64,000 nucleotides of DNA from Xanthomonas sp. AM6 (GTDB lineage: Bacteria > Pseudomonadota > Gammaproteobacteria > Xanthomonadales > Xanthomonadaceae). Shown here piece after piece: positions 1 to 11,858 of the stretch (its first letter is position 1; each line of letters begins with the position of its first letter). The DNA lies in assembly GCF_025665335.1 (NCBI RefSeq), contig NZ_CP106869.1, forward strand, positions 3,002,501 to 3,066,500, given 5' to 3'. A program made the position numbers and the translations under genes. Below the pieces are notes generated by a model that saw nothing but the letters and a program-made list of their open reading frames with translations, was not told where the DNA came from and did no database searches.

Positions 1-28
1 GCGCCCGGGCGGGCACGCCGGCGTTGCG

Positions 29-523
29 TCACTTCGCTTCGACGAAGATGTACTCGGCGCCGGTCGGCTGCACCACCGCCTGCACGCGGGCGTTGTCGGC
101 GGCGGCGCCGATGTAGACCACGCGCACGCCCTTCATCGTGTTCGGCTCGACCTTGGCGAACGCGGCGGCGATCAGGTCGGCCATCTTGGCCGAGGCCGAG
201 GAACCGAACGCCAGCATGTTGCCCGGCTGGATGCCGCGGCCGATGGCGGTGGTGGCGCTTTCGACCTGGCGCTCGTACTTGGCCTGGAACTCCGGGTCCG
301 ACTCCGGCGGCAGGTAGTACAGGAACGGGCTGTTGGTGACGTTGCCCATGTTCTGGATCGCCACTTCCTGCAGGTACTTCTTCCAGCCGGCATCGTCGTC
401 CTTGGACGGCGCCACCAGCGCCTGCTGCGCGTCGGCGACCGGCTTGGCGGCCTCTTCCTTCTTGCAGGCGGCAACGCCCAGCGCCAGCGAGGCGATCAGC
501 AGCACGCGTACGGTGTTCTTCAT
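29..523 (-). CDS. Small predicted lipoprotein, unknown function
   Basis: Encodes 164 residues. The N-terminus is a classic lipoprotein signal: a Lys/Arg start, a hydrophobic stretch, then lipobox LGVAAC with the lipidated Cys at residue 20. A charged linker (KKEEAAK) follows. The mature part has no motif I recognise; it is a compact soluble domain ending in EYIFVEAK. The start is well supported by GAGGGAG upstream of ATG. It lies 39 nt downstream of the coaD stop on the same strand, so it is probably the last gene of an rsmD-coaD unit. Its role is unknown; an envelope or periplasmic location is likely from the signal alone. Confidence 0.8.
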   Translation of the reverse strand: MKNTVRVLLIASLALGVAACKKEEAAKPVADAQQALVAPSKDDDAGWKKYLQEVAIQNMGNVTNSPFLYYLPPESDPEFQAKYERQVESATTAIGRGIQPGNMLAFGSSASAKMADLIAAAFAKVEPNTMKGVRVVYIGAAADNARVQAVVQPTGAEYIFVEAK

Positions 524-562
524 GGATGGCTCCCTCTTTGTTGTCTGTGAATGACGGACGGC

Positions 563-3787
<3,225 letters not shown>

Positions 3788-3828
3788 GCGGCGGCGTCCC
3801 GCCCTGCGCCGCGGCGCAGGCGGGAACT

Positions 3829-3866
3829 GCAACGAAAAAAGGGCCTGCGGGCCCTTTTTTCGTTGC
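3829..3866. terminator. Strong bidirectional rho-independent terminator after htpG
   Basis: A near-perfect dyad: 17-bp arms (GGGCC/GGCCC core flanked by an A6 and a T6 run and further pairing AACG/CGTT) around a TGCG tetraloop. It lies 41 nt after the htpG stop. The A and T tracts on either side mean it can also act on the minus strand, closing transcription from TBDR1, whose stop is 211 nt further on. Confidence 0.93.
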
Positions 3867-4077
3867 GCGTGATGACAGATGCGGCCTGGTGGCGACACAG
3901 CATGATTGCGGCGGGCGCAACCATGCGCGCATGCCGAAGGCAGATGGCCGCTATTGCGGGAGAGGCTCTGCTGCAGCCTGGTGTCGCCCAAACCCGGTAT
4001 GCCGGCTGCGCGGCACCAGCACGGATGGATGGCGCCGACGCCGGCCACATGAGGCCGGTGTCGGCAGCGCCCAGCGC

Positions 4078-6966
4078 CTAGAACTTCACCGTCGCCCGCG
4101 CCCAGTAGTAGCGCCCGAGCAGGTCGTAGGTGGCCACGTCGGTGTTGGCGTTGCCGACGTTGTTGGCGTAGTACAGCGGCGGCTGCTTGTCGGTGAGGTT
4201 GTCCACGCCGAGTTCGACGCGGGTGTGCCACTGCGCGAACTGGTAGCCCACCTGCGCGCTGTGGTAGACGTAGGCGCCAATGCCGCGCACCACGCTGGCC
4301 TCGCCGACGTCGGCCGACAGGTTCTGCCGCGCGTCGGCGCTGCCGATCTCGGTGGCGCCGATGTAGCGCATGCGGTAGTTGGCGCTCCAGTTGCCCAGGT
4401 TCCAGCCGAGCGTGCCCAGTGCGCGCCAGCGCGGGAAGTTGCCGTAGGCCTGGGTGTACTTGCCGGCGTTGTGGATGGTGACCGTGTTCGGGTCGGTGCT
4501 GTCCGGATTGACGTCGTAGCGGATGGTGTAGGTGCCGTTGAGGCCGGCGTTGAAGCTGCCCCAGGCGGTGTCCGGCAGGCGGTAGTTGAGGCTGAAGTCG
4601 GCGCCGCGCGCCCACAGTTTGCCGAGGTTGACGGTGGGCTCGGCGACGTAGTTGATGGTGCCGTTGTCGTTGCGGTGGATCAGCGCGCAGAACGCGCTGC
4701 CCGAGTTGGCGTAGCACTGGTTGAACACGGTCTGCGCCGACACGGTGGTGATGGTGTCGTTGAGATCGATGCGCCACACGTCGGCGCTGATCGACAGCCC
4801 GTCCAGCCAGCCCGGATCGTAGACCACGCCGAAATCGTAGGACTTGCCGGTCTCCGGCTTGAGCTGGTAGCCGGCCACCACCGCGCCCGAGGCCTTGGCG
4901 CCGATCTGGTTGTCGGCCTGCTGGTAGCTGCCGTCGGTGGGCACGTTGGCGCAGGCGCCTTCGTGGCCGCCGGTGTAGCCGTTGCATGGATCGTTGACCG
5001 TGGCCGAATCGCCGACCACGCCGGAATACAGTTCGTTGATGTTGGGCGCGCGGAACACCTGCGAGACGGTGCCGCGCAACAGCAGGTTCTCGATCGGGCG
5101 CCATTCCAGCGCGACCTTGCTGTTGGTCTTGCTGCCGACCGAGTCGTAGTCGGAGAAACGGCTGCCCAGCGTCAGGTTCAGCGAATGCACCAGCGGCAGT
5201 TCCGACAGCAGCGGGAACAGCGCCTCGGCATAGGCTTCCTTGACGCTGAAGCTGCCGCCGAGCACGGTGGCGCAGTATTCGATCACCCCGCACAGGCCGT
5301 TCTCGTCACCGGTCCACAGCGCATCGGCGGCGGTGGAGGTGCTCTCCTTGCGGTAGGACACGCCGGCGGCCAGGCTCACGGTGCCGGCCGGCAGGTCGAA
5401 CAGGTTGCCGTTGGCGTTGGCCTCGAACTGCTTGACCCGGTACACGCTGGTGACGATCGGATTGACCACCAGCGCCTGCAGCGCGGCCAGGTTGCTGGGG
5501 CTGTTGAGGTTGAAGATGTCGATCGGGGTGCAGCCGGCGATCGCCGCGCCGGCGCTGCCGCACTTGACCGTGCCGTCGCTGTCCAGGAACGAGGGACCGA
5601 CCGCGGCGTTGAATCCGGCGTAGTCGAGGAAGCCGTTGTTGATCGATTTCTGCTTGACCTTGCCGTAGTTGACGCTGGCGTCCCACTGCCACGAGCTGTC
5701 GCCGAAGCTGCCGCGCAGGCCGGGATTGATCTGGAAGTTGTAGGTGTTGTACTCGTAGCGGCGGTTGCCGAGCACGGTGGCGCGGCTGTTGAAGTCGTTG
5801 TACGACTGGCCGGCGCTGCGGTCGGTGCCGAAGTTCAGCCCGAACGGGTTGTAGTAGCTGGCCGAGGACACCAGGAAATTGTCGCCATTGGCGAAGATCG
5901 GGATCGGCGCGATGATCGAAGCCGAACTGGTCTTGCTGAAGTAGCTGTTGACGTAGCCTTCCAGGTGATCGGTGAAACGGAAGCTGCCGATCACGAAGGC
6001 GTTGGTGCGCTCCTGCGGGGTCTGCAGCAGGTTGTACGGCTGGTAGTTGTAGGAATCGGTGGAGGCGACGTAGCAATGGTACTGGCTGGGGTCGGTGGGA
6101 CTGCTGCCGCCGCCGTTGAAGGTGACGCGCGAACAGCCGTTGCTGGCCGCCAGCGCCCTGGCCTGGGCCGAGCCGTCGTTGAAGCTGATGCTGCCGGTGG
6201 GCGTGGCCGAGGAGCCCTGCTTGACCGGCTCGCCGCCGATCAGCGACAGCGCGTCCTTGGAATAGCCGCGCGCGCCGGCCGACACCGGATCGATGTCGTG
6301 GTAGGAAACGCCGGCGACCACGCTGCCGCGGTCCCAGGTCTTGCCGGCGGTCAGCGAGAAGTTGCGGCGGTTGCCGTCGCTGCGCGAGCTGGTGCCGAAA
6401 TCGGTGCTGGCCTCGATGCCGTCGAAGCCCTTGCGCAGGATGAAGTTGACCACGCCGCCGATCGCGTCCGAACCGTACACCGCCGAGGCGCCGTCGCTGA
6501 GCACTTCCACCCGTTCGATCATGGTCGCCGGGATCGCGTTGACGTCGTTGCTGGCCAGGCGCGTGCCGTTGACCAGGATCAGCGTGCGCTTGTCGCCGAG
6601 GCCGCGCAGCGAAATGGTCGAGGCGCCGGTGCCGCCGCCGTTGTTGGTGTTGGGGTTGGTCGCGTTGCCGGCGATCGAGGGCAACTCCTGCACCAGGTCG
6701 CCGAGCGTGGCCTTGCCGGTGGCCTCGATCTGCGCGCGGCTGATGGTCACCACCGGATTGGCGGTCTCGGTATCGACGCGGCGCAGGCGCGAGCCGGTGA
6801 CCACGATGCTGTCCAGGGTCTGGGTCTTGCCGTCGTCCGCGCTCGCCTCCTGCGCCAGCGCCGGGCATGCGGCGCCCAGCGACAACGCGGCGACCACCGC
6901 CAGCGCCAACGGCTGCGGCACGGGTGCGCGGTGATGGGAAGGATGGCTTGCGTGCGGGAACGACAT
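4078..6966 (-). CDS. TonB-dependent outer-membrane receptor (TBDR1)
   Basis: Predicted TonB-energised outer-membrane importer of 962 residues. It has a Sec signal peptide ending PALAQ, then a TonB-box-like segment QTLDSIVVTGSR, a plug domain with LVQELPSIAGN and LVNGTRLA (about residues 60-170, including VEVLSDGASAVYGSDAIGGVVNF), and a long beta-barrel ending in aromatic YYWARATVKF, as outer-membrane proteins require. The start at 6966 is set by CAGGAGATTCC directly upstream of ATG, a leader shared with TBDR3. It is closely related in layout to TBDR3. The substrate is inferred from the island: arabinose-rich glycopeptides or oligosaccharides. It is a single-gene unit with its promoter element about 340 nt upstream. 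Confidence 0.93.
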   Translation of the reverse strand: MSFPHASHPSHHRAPVPQPLALAVVAALSLGAACPALAQEASADDGKTQTLDSIVVTGSRLRRVDTETANPVVTISRAQIEATGKATLGDLVQELPSIAGNATNPNTNNGGGTGASTISLRGLGDKRTLILVNGTRLASNDVNAIPATMIERVEVLSDGASAVYGSDAIGGVVNFILRKGFDGIEASTDFGTSSRSDGNRRNFSLTAGKTWDRGSVVAGVSYHDIDPVSAGARGYSKDALSLIGGEPVKQGSSATPTGSISFNDGSAQARALAASNGCSRVTFNGGGSSPTDPSQYHCYVASTDSYNYQPYNLLQTPQERTNAFVIGSFRFTDHLEGYVNSYFSKTSSASIIAPIPIFANGDNFLVSSASYYNPFGLNFGTDRSAGQSYNDFNSRATVLGNRRYEYNTYNFQINPGLRGSFGDSSWQWDASVNYGKVKQKSINNGFLDYAGFNAAVGPSFLDSDGTVKCGSAGAAIAGCTPIDIFNLNSPSNLAALQALVVNPIVTSVYRVKQFEANANGNLFDLPAGTVSLAAGVSYRKESTSTAADALWTGDENGLCGVIEYCATVLGGSFSVKEAYAEALFPLLSELPLVHSLNLTLGSRFSDYDSVGSKTNSKVALEWRPIENLLLRGTVSQVFRAPNINELYSGVVGDSATVNDPCNGYTGGHEGACANVPTDGSYQQADNQIGAKASGAVVAGYQLKPETGKSYDFGVVYDPGWLDGLSISADVWRIDLNDTITTVSAQTVFNQCYANSGSAFCALIHRNDNGTINYVAEPTVNLGKLWARGADFSLNYRLPDTAWGSFNAGLNGTYTIRYDVNPDSTDPNTVTIHNAGKYTQAYGNFPRWRALGTLGWNLGNWSANYRMRYIGATEIGSADARQNLSADVGEASVVRGIGAYVYHSAQVGYQFAQWHTRVELGVDNLTDKQPPLYYANNVGNANTDVATYDLLGRYYWARATVKF

Positions 6967-7591
6967 GGGAATCTCCTGAGCGATGGCGACGACACGTGGC
7001 ATGGGCGGAACGAGGGGCCGAACGGCTCCGCGCCGGCTTGCGCCAGCGGACGGATCGAACAAAGAGGACGGCGCTTCGGCAGCGCCGCCGGTCACTGCGC
7101 ATCCTGCGCCGCGGCCTTGTGCGAAAGCCGGGCGCAACGACGGGGATGCTGGTTGTCCTTCGCACGGCGTACGTGCGCAGATCCCCGGTACTGCGATGGG
7201 TGGCAAGGGACGGCGGCGGATCCTGTCCCGCGCGCCGGCCGCTGGCCGAATCCGAAAAGTCATCATGTTTTAACGATGCGATCACAATGTGCCCGGAACC
7301 ACAGCCGGCGTCTTGTCGCAATTAGCGGTTCCACATGCGGAATAACGCATGGTCGTCGCGCCACGGCACGATCGAGGCATCTGCCGCCGTGCCTGCCCAT
7401 CGCTTCCGGTTCAGTTGTCCGGCTGTGGCGTACCGGCAGGCGGCGGCGTGCAACTCGGCATACAAGGATCGTCCGGTCGCGCCGATCACGGCGATATGTC
7501 GCCAAGCCGCGCCGCGCTCCAGGCGCACACAGGCAGACGCGCCGGCGTGGCGCAGTGCGCCCGCGACCACGCGTCCGGTCTGGCCGCCGAC
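6967..7591. other. 625-nt gene-free leader and promoter region of TBDR1
   Basis: I see no gene in this stretch. It holds the shared island promoter element (7310-7349), a CACAATGTGC block (7283-7292) also present at the same offset upstream of TBDR3, and then a leader of more than 300 nt before the TBDR1 ATG. Open frames crossing it are extensions of coding frames from the neighbouring receptor and glycosidase and have no protein-like features. Confidence 0.6.
7310..7349 (-). promoter_or_regulatory. Shared island regulatory element, copy A (TBDR1)
   Basis: On the plus strand GTCTTGT (7310-7316), 19 nt, TGCGGAATAACGCA (7336-7349). In the direction of TBDR1 this reads as the palindrome TGCGTTATTCCGCA, 19 nt, ACAAGAC. 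The dyad is ATGCG-N6-CGCAT. The same arrangement with the same 19-nt spacing precedes TBDR3, the 789-residue Tat protein, GH127 (half-site) and TBDR2 (degenerate). It is probably an operator plus a core promoter element; the regulator is unproven. Confidence 0.7.
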
Positions 7592-9175
7592 TCAGTGCGC
7601 GCGTGCAGCCGGCGGCGACAGGCGCAGCAGTACCACGCCGTGCGCGGCGACCTGCACGCTGCGCAGCTGGCTGGCGGGCCAGGTGCGGCCGCGCCACAGA
7701 TCGCGCCAACGCCGGCCCTGCAGCGTGCCGCCGGCATCCTGCGCCGACAGCGCCACCCGGTGCGGCCGCGTGTCGCGATTGAATACGCCGAGGGCGACGC
7801 CGCCGTCGGCCAGCGGCTTGCGCCAGATCTCGATCGCGCCGTCCTTGCGCACCGCCCTGCCCTGCACGCCCAGCGCATCCTGGTCGATCGCCAGCACCTG
7901 GCGGTTGCGCAGGATCGCCAGCGTCGCCGGGGTCATCTGCCGCAGGTCGTTGCCCAGCAGCAGCGGTGCCGCCGACAGCGCCCACAGCGCCATGTGCGTG
8001 CGGTACTCGTCCACGCTCATGCCGCCGTTGCCGACCTCGAGCATGTCCGGATCGTTCCAGCCGCCCGGTCCCGTATCGGCGGGATCGCCGTTGCGGTCGA
8101 AGCCGATCGAGGCCATCTTCGCGTAGCTGTCCTCGATGTCGCCGGTCGTCCGCCACAGATGGCCGCCGACCTCGCGCCCCCACCGGCCGACGTGGTCGCG
8201 GCCGTACTGGCACAGGCTGTAGACGATCGGTCGCCCGGTGGCGCGCAGCGCCCGGCCCATCTGCAGATAGGCGCGGCGCACCTGCTGCGGATCGCGGAAG
8301 ATGCCTTCGCCCGAGCACAGGTCGTACTTGACGTAGTCGACGCCCCAGCCGGCCCAGGTGCGCGCGTCCTGTTCGACGTGGCCGTAGCTGCCGGCGTAGC
8401 CGGCGCAGGTCTTCGGCCCGGGCGAACTGTACAGGCCGAGCTTGAGGCCCTTGCCGTGCACGTAGTCGGCCAGCGCGCGCATGTCGGGGAAGCGCGCGTT
8501 CGGCTGCAGCACGCCGTCGCGGTCGCGCTGGCCCTGCCAGCCGTCGTCGATGTTGACGTACACGTAGCCGGCGTCGCGCAGGCCGGAGGCGACCATGGCG
8601 TCGGCGATCTGGCGCACGGTGGCGTCGTCGATGTGCTCGGCGAAGCGGTTCCAGCTGCTCCAGCCCAGCGGCGGGGTCCGCGCCAGGCCGTCGCTCGGCA
8701 GCGCCGCGTAGTCCGGCAGCGCCGCGACAGGGAACGCCAGCCGCGCGGCATCGGCCTCGCTGCCGCGGCGCGCGCGCACGTCGACCTGCTCGTCCCAGAT
8801 GCGGCCGACCACGTGCAGCTGGCCGTCTTGCAGGGACGCGGTCCACGGCTGCGCCGGCAGCCGCGGATTGCCGTTGTCGATCTGGAAACGGGCCACGTCG
8901 CCGTCGATGCGCAGCTGCTGCATCGGCACGTCGCCGTACCAGTCGGTGGTGATGCTGCCTTGCACCCGGCCGTCGCGCTGGGCGATGCGCAGGTAGCGCG
9001 GGCCGGGAAAGGACGGCCCCTGCGCGATCACCCAGATGCCTTGCAGCGGACTGGCCGGCGCGATGGCCGCGGCCGGCGGCGGCGCATGCGCGCAGCTGCC
9101 GCAGCCGGCCACGGCGAGCGCGAACAGGCCACGCCCCAGCCAGCGGCGGGCACGGTGGAGGGAGTGCGACGCCAT
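7592..9175 (-). CDS. GH27 alpha-galactosidase lipoprotein
   Basis: Predicted retaining alpha-galactosidase of glycoside hydrolase family 27, 527 residues. A lipoprotein signal ends LAVAGC (Cys25), so it is probably membrane-anchored and faces the periplasm or cell surface. Residues 40-160 form an extra beta-rich N-terminal domain. The (beta/alpha)8 domain starts at PPLGWSSWNRF (about 169) with NIDDGWQ, the nucleophile Asp285 in YVKYDLCSG, and the acid/base motif WNDPDMLEVGNGG (about 373). A C-terminal beta domain follows. AGGAGA precedes the ATG. It lies 55 nt behind GH127 in one operon. GH27 also includes beta-L-arabinopyranosidases, so the linkage is not certain; extensin serine-linked alpha-galactose is a fitting substrate. 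Confidence 0.88.
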   Translation of the reverse strand: MASHSLHRARRWLGRGLFALAVAGCGSCAHAPPPAAAIAPASPLQGIWVIAQGPSFPGPRYLRIAQRDGRVQGSITTDWYGDVPMQQLRIDGDVARFQIDNGNPRLPAQPWTASLQDGQLHVVGRIWDEQVDVRARRGSEADAARLAFPVAALPDYAALPSDGLARTPPLGWSSWNRFAEHIDDATVRQIADAMVASGLRDAGYVYVNIDDGWQGQRDRDGVLQPNARFPDMRALADYVHGKGLKLGLYSSPGPKTCAGYAGSYGHVEQDARTWAGWGVDYVKYDLCSGEGIFRDPQQVRRAYLQMGRALRATGRPIVYSLCQYGRDHVGRWGREVGGHLWRTTGDIEDSYAKMASIGFDRNGDPADTGPGGWNDPDMLEVGNGGMSVDEYRTHMALWALSAAPLLLGNDLRQMTPATLAILRNRQVLAIDQDALGVQGRAVRKDGAIEIWRKPLADGGVALGVFNRDTRPHRVALSAQDAGGTLQGRRWRDLWRGRTWPASQLRSVQVAAHGVVLLRLSPPAARAH

Positions 9176-9230
9176 CGTTGGATCTCCTGTCAGGGAACGG
9201 CGCCGCCGCGCACAGGCGCGGCGGCGGCGA

Positions 9231-11651
9231 TCACGCGCTCGCGGCCGGGATCAACCAGCCGCCGAACAGCGGCCCGGCGGTATCGCCATGCTGCGGCTCG
9301 ATGCGGAAGGTCAGCTGCGCCGCAGCGCGGGTCAGCTCTGGCGGCAGCGGATAATCGCGATCGACGAAGTCGATGACCTGGCTGCGGTCCACCTGCACTT
9401 CCACCGCCAGCTTGCCGTTGACCAGGATGTTGAAGCGGCCCTTGTCGCTGCCCCAGAAGCGCAGGCGCAGCGCCAGCGGCTGCGCGCTGCCGCGCATCTG
9501 GAACTCGACGAAGCCCTTGCCGCGCACGTCGCGGCATTGCTGGCGGCGGTAGGCGCCGCCGAAGGAGGTGTCGCTGCGCAACTTGTGCGCCTGCTCGGAG
9601 GCTTCGTCGCCGAACTGGATCGTGTCCACCGCGCTGGCCTGCAGCGCCGCGCGCTCGGCCTGCTGGCGCGCGCGCCGCGCCGCTTCCTGCGCCCATTGCG
9701 CCGGCGCCATGCGCTTGAAGTACAGCGCGCTGCGGCGTTCGTACTGCGCGTAGAACGGCACGAAGGTCAGCCCCGGCGGCTGCGTGGCGCTGGCCAGAAA
9801 ATGGCCGGGCTGCGGTAGTTCGGCGAAGCCGGCCAGCGGATCGGCCGCGGCCACCAGCGCCGGGTCGGGCGCATCGTAGGGCGTGGCGACCGGGCCGAGG
9901 TCGGCCGCCAGCGCCAGCGGGCCGCGCATCACCACCACCGTGTCGGCGTCGCCGGCGGCATGTTCCAGGCGCAGCGGCATCGCCAGGTCCAGTTCGATCA
10001 CGTCGCCGCTGCGCCAGTCGCGCTCCAGCGCCAGGTAGCCGTCGCTGGCGGTGGCGCGCTGCGGCTTGCCGTTGAGGCGCAGGGTGTAGCGGCCCTGGCA
10101 CCAGGCCGGCAGCCGCAGCAGCAGGCGCCGCGGCGTGCGCGCGCCGGCGCGGCGCAGCTGCAGCCGCACCTTGCCGTTGTCGGGCACGCCGCTGTCCAGT
10201 TCCAGCGCCAGGTCGCGCTCGGGCCAGTCCAGGGTCGAGGGGATGTACAGGTTCACGTACAGCGCGTTGGCGTCCTGCCAGTAGATCGAGTCGCCGAACT
10301 GCGCGTGCGCCTCCATGCCGCTGCCGACGCAGCACCAGAACGAATCGAACTTGTCCGAGAAGCCGCGCTCGCCGCCGCTGATCATCGGCGTCATGTAGGT
10401 GAACATGCCGGTGGCCGGATGCTGCGCGGCCATGGTGTGGTTGTGCAGGGTGCGCTCGTAGTAGTCGAAATAGCGCGCCTGCGGCGTCCACTGGTACAGG
10501 TGCCGGGTCAGCTTGAGCATGTTGTAGCTGTTGCAGTGCTCGCAGGTCTGCTCGGTCAGGAATGCGGCGATGGTGTCCGGTTCCTGGAAGTATTCGCGGT
10601 CGGCGTTGCCGCCGATCACGTAGCTGTAGTGGCCGGTCACCGTCTCCCAGAAGAAGCGTGCCGCAGCCGCGGCGTCGGCGTCGCCGGCGACCTCGAACTG
10701 GCGCGCTTCGCCGATGAACTTCGGCACCTGGGTATTGGCGTGGATGTGCGGCAACTCGTCGCGGCCGGCCACCGCCGGGTCGATCACCTTCTCGTGGCGC
10801 AGGCGCTTGCCGATCGCGATCCAGCGCGCATCGCCGGTGCGCGCGCCCAGTTCGATGTAGGACTCGTTGAGGCCGCCGAACTCGGTGTCCAGCAGGCTCT
10901 GCATCTGCGCATGGTCGAGCGCGTCGAACACCCCGCCAAGATAGCCGGCCAGCGGCACCAGGACCTGCAGCGCCTGCGCGTTGCCGGCCAGCTCATGCGC
11001 ATCGAGCAGGCCGGCGAACAGCTTGTGCACCGTGTACAGCGGCGACCAGCTGCCGTTGAGATTGAACTTGCTGCCCTTGATGATGCCGCGGCGCACCTCC
11101 TCGAACACCACCTTGCCGTTGTCGATGGCGCCCTTGTCGTTCTTGCGGGTGAGCCCGCCGACGTAGCCGTCCGGGTCGCGCGCCTGCGCGCGCGCCAGTT
11201 CGGCGACGATGTAGTCGATGCGCTTGCGCAGTTCCGGATCGCGGGTCTGCGCATGCATCTTGGCCAGCGCGCTGAGATAGTGGCCCAGCGTGTGCCCGGC
11301 GATGGTGTCGCCTTCCCAGCCGCCGTAGACCTCGCCCTTGGGCGGCAGCCCGGCGTACTGCAGGAAGTTGTGCAGCAGGCGGTCGGGCTCCAGTTCCAGC
11401 AGGTAGCGGCGGTTGGTCTGCAGCGAGTCCAGGAACAGCGAGGGCTTGAGCGTGACCTGTCGCAGCGGCAAGGCCTGCACGCGGCCGGCGCTGGATGCGG
11501 CCGCCTCCAGCGGGAAGCGCAGCAGGCCGGCGGCCACCGCCAGCGCGCTCCATTGCAGGAACCGGCGCCGCGACGGATCCAGCGCCGCCGCATCGGCGTC
11601 GGCGGCATGCGCGCACTGCGCCGTGTGGACGTGAGCGGAACCCGGGCTCAT
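9231..11651 (-). CDS. GH127/GH146-type beta-L-arabinofuranosidase, Tat-exported
   Basis: Predicted exo-beta-L-arabinofuranosidase (former DUF1680), releasing L-arabinose from beta-arabinofuranosides such as those on hydroxyproline. It has 806 residues. The N-terminus carries a Tat motif, SRRRFLQWSALAVAAG (about 27-42). The (alpha/alpha)6 domain has GGWEGDTIAGHTLGHYLSA, and the zinc-thiolate site typical of HypBA1: Glu371 and Cys373 in QTCEHCNSYN, and Cys440-Cys441 in FWCCVGSGMEAH, Cys440 being the expected nucleophile. A C-terminal beta domain (about 700-806) makes it longer than B. longum HypBA1 (about 660). GH146 has the same core, so the family choice is open. First gene of an operon with GH27. 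Confidence 0.87.
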   Translation of the reverse strand: MSPGSAHVHTAQCAHAADADAAALDPSRRRFLQWSALAVAAGLLRFPLEAAASSAGRVQALPLRQVTLKPSLFLDSLQTNRRYLLELEPDRLLHNFLQYAGLPPKGEVYGGWEGDTIAGHTLGHYLSALAKMHAQTRDPELRKRIDYIVAELARAQARDPDGYVGGLTRKNDKGAIDNGKVVFEEVRRGIIKGSKFNLNGSWSPLYTVHKLFAGLLDAHELAGNAQALQVLVPLAGYLGGVFDALDHAQMQSLLDTEFGGLNESYIELGARTGDARWIAIGKRLRHEKVIDPAVAGRDELPHIHANTQVPKFIGEARQFEVAGDADAAAAARFFWETVTGHYSYVIGGNADREYFQEPDTIAAFLTEQTCEHCNSYNMLKLTRHLYQWTPQARYFDYYERTLHNHTMAAQHPATGMFTYMTPMISGGERGFSDKFDSFWCCVGSGMEAHAQFGDSIYWQDANALYVNLYIPSTLDWPERDLALELDSGVPDNGKVRLQLRRAGARTPRRLLLRLPAWCQGRYTLRLNGKPQRATASDGYLALERDWRSGDVIELDLAMPLRLEHAAGDADTVVVMRGPLALAADLGPVATPYDAPDPALVAAADPLAGFAELPQPGHFLASATQPPGLTFVPFYAQYERRSALYFKRMAPAQWAQEAARRARQQAERAALQASAVDTIQFGDEASEQAHKLRSDTSFGGAYRRQQCRDVRGKGFVEFQMRGSAQPLALRLRFWGSDKGRFNILVNGKLAVEVQVDRSQVIDFVDRDYPLPPELTRAAAQLTFRIEPQHGDTAGPLFGGWLIPAASA

Positions 11652-11802
11652 CGGGCACCGCTGGGCTGGACGGCCTCGGGACGCGGCGGGAAAACACGGC
11701 AATGCATAGCGCTTGCTCCTTTGCACGTGGCGGCGGCAGGCAGGCCCGGCCGCGGCCACAACAGGACGGGTTGTCGCCACTGTGTCATCGATACGTCATC
11801 GC

Positions 11803-11842
11803 GTCTTGTCGCCACGGCCGTGCGGACATGCGGATTTGTGCC
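11803..11842 (-). promoter_or_regulatory. Shared island regulatory element, copy E (GH127-GH27 operon)
   Basis: Plus strand GTCTTGT (11803-11809), 19 nt, TGCGGATTTGTGCC (11829-11842). In gene direction AATCCGCA, 19 nt, ACAAGAC. Only the TCCGCA half-site is kept; the outer half of the palindrome is lost, though a second GTCCGCA lies 8 nt closer to the promoter. It is 151 nt upstream of the GH127 ATG, in the 207-nt gap behind the TBDR2 stop. Confidence 0.6.
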
Positions 11843-11858
11843 GAATCGCGCCCGCCGC

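Noticed and set aside
7283-7292. CACAATGTG as a CRP/Clp-like half palindrome
   Set aside because: Too short and lacks the TGTGA-N6-TCACA arrangement; kept only as a block shared by two leaders.
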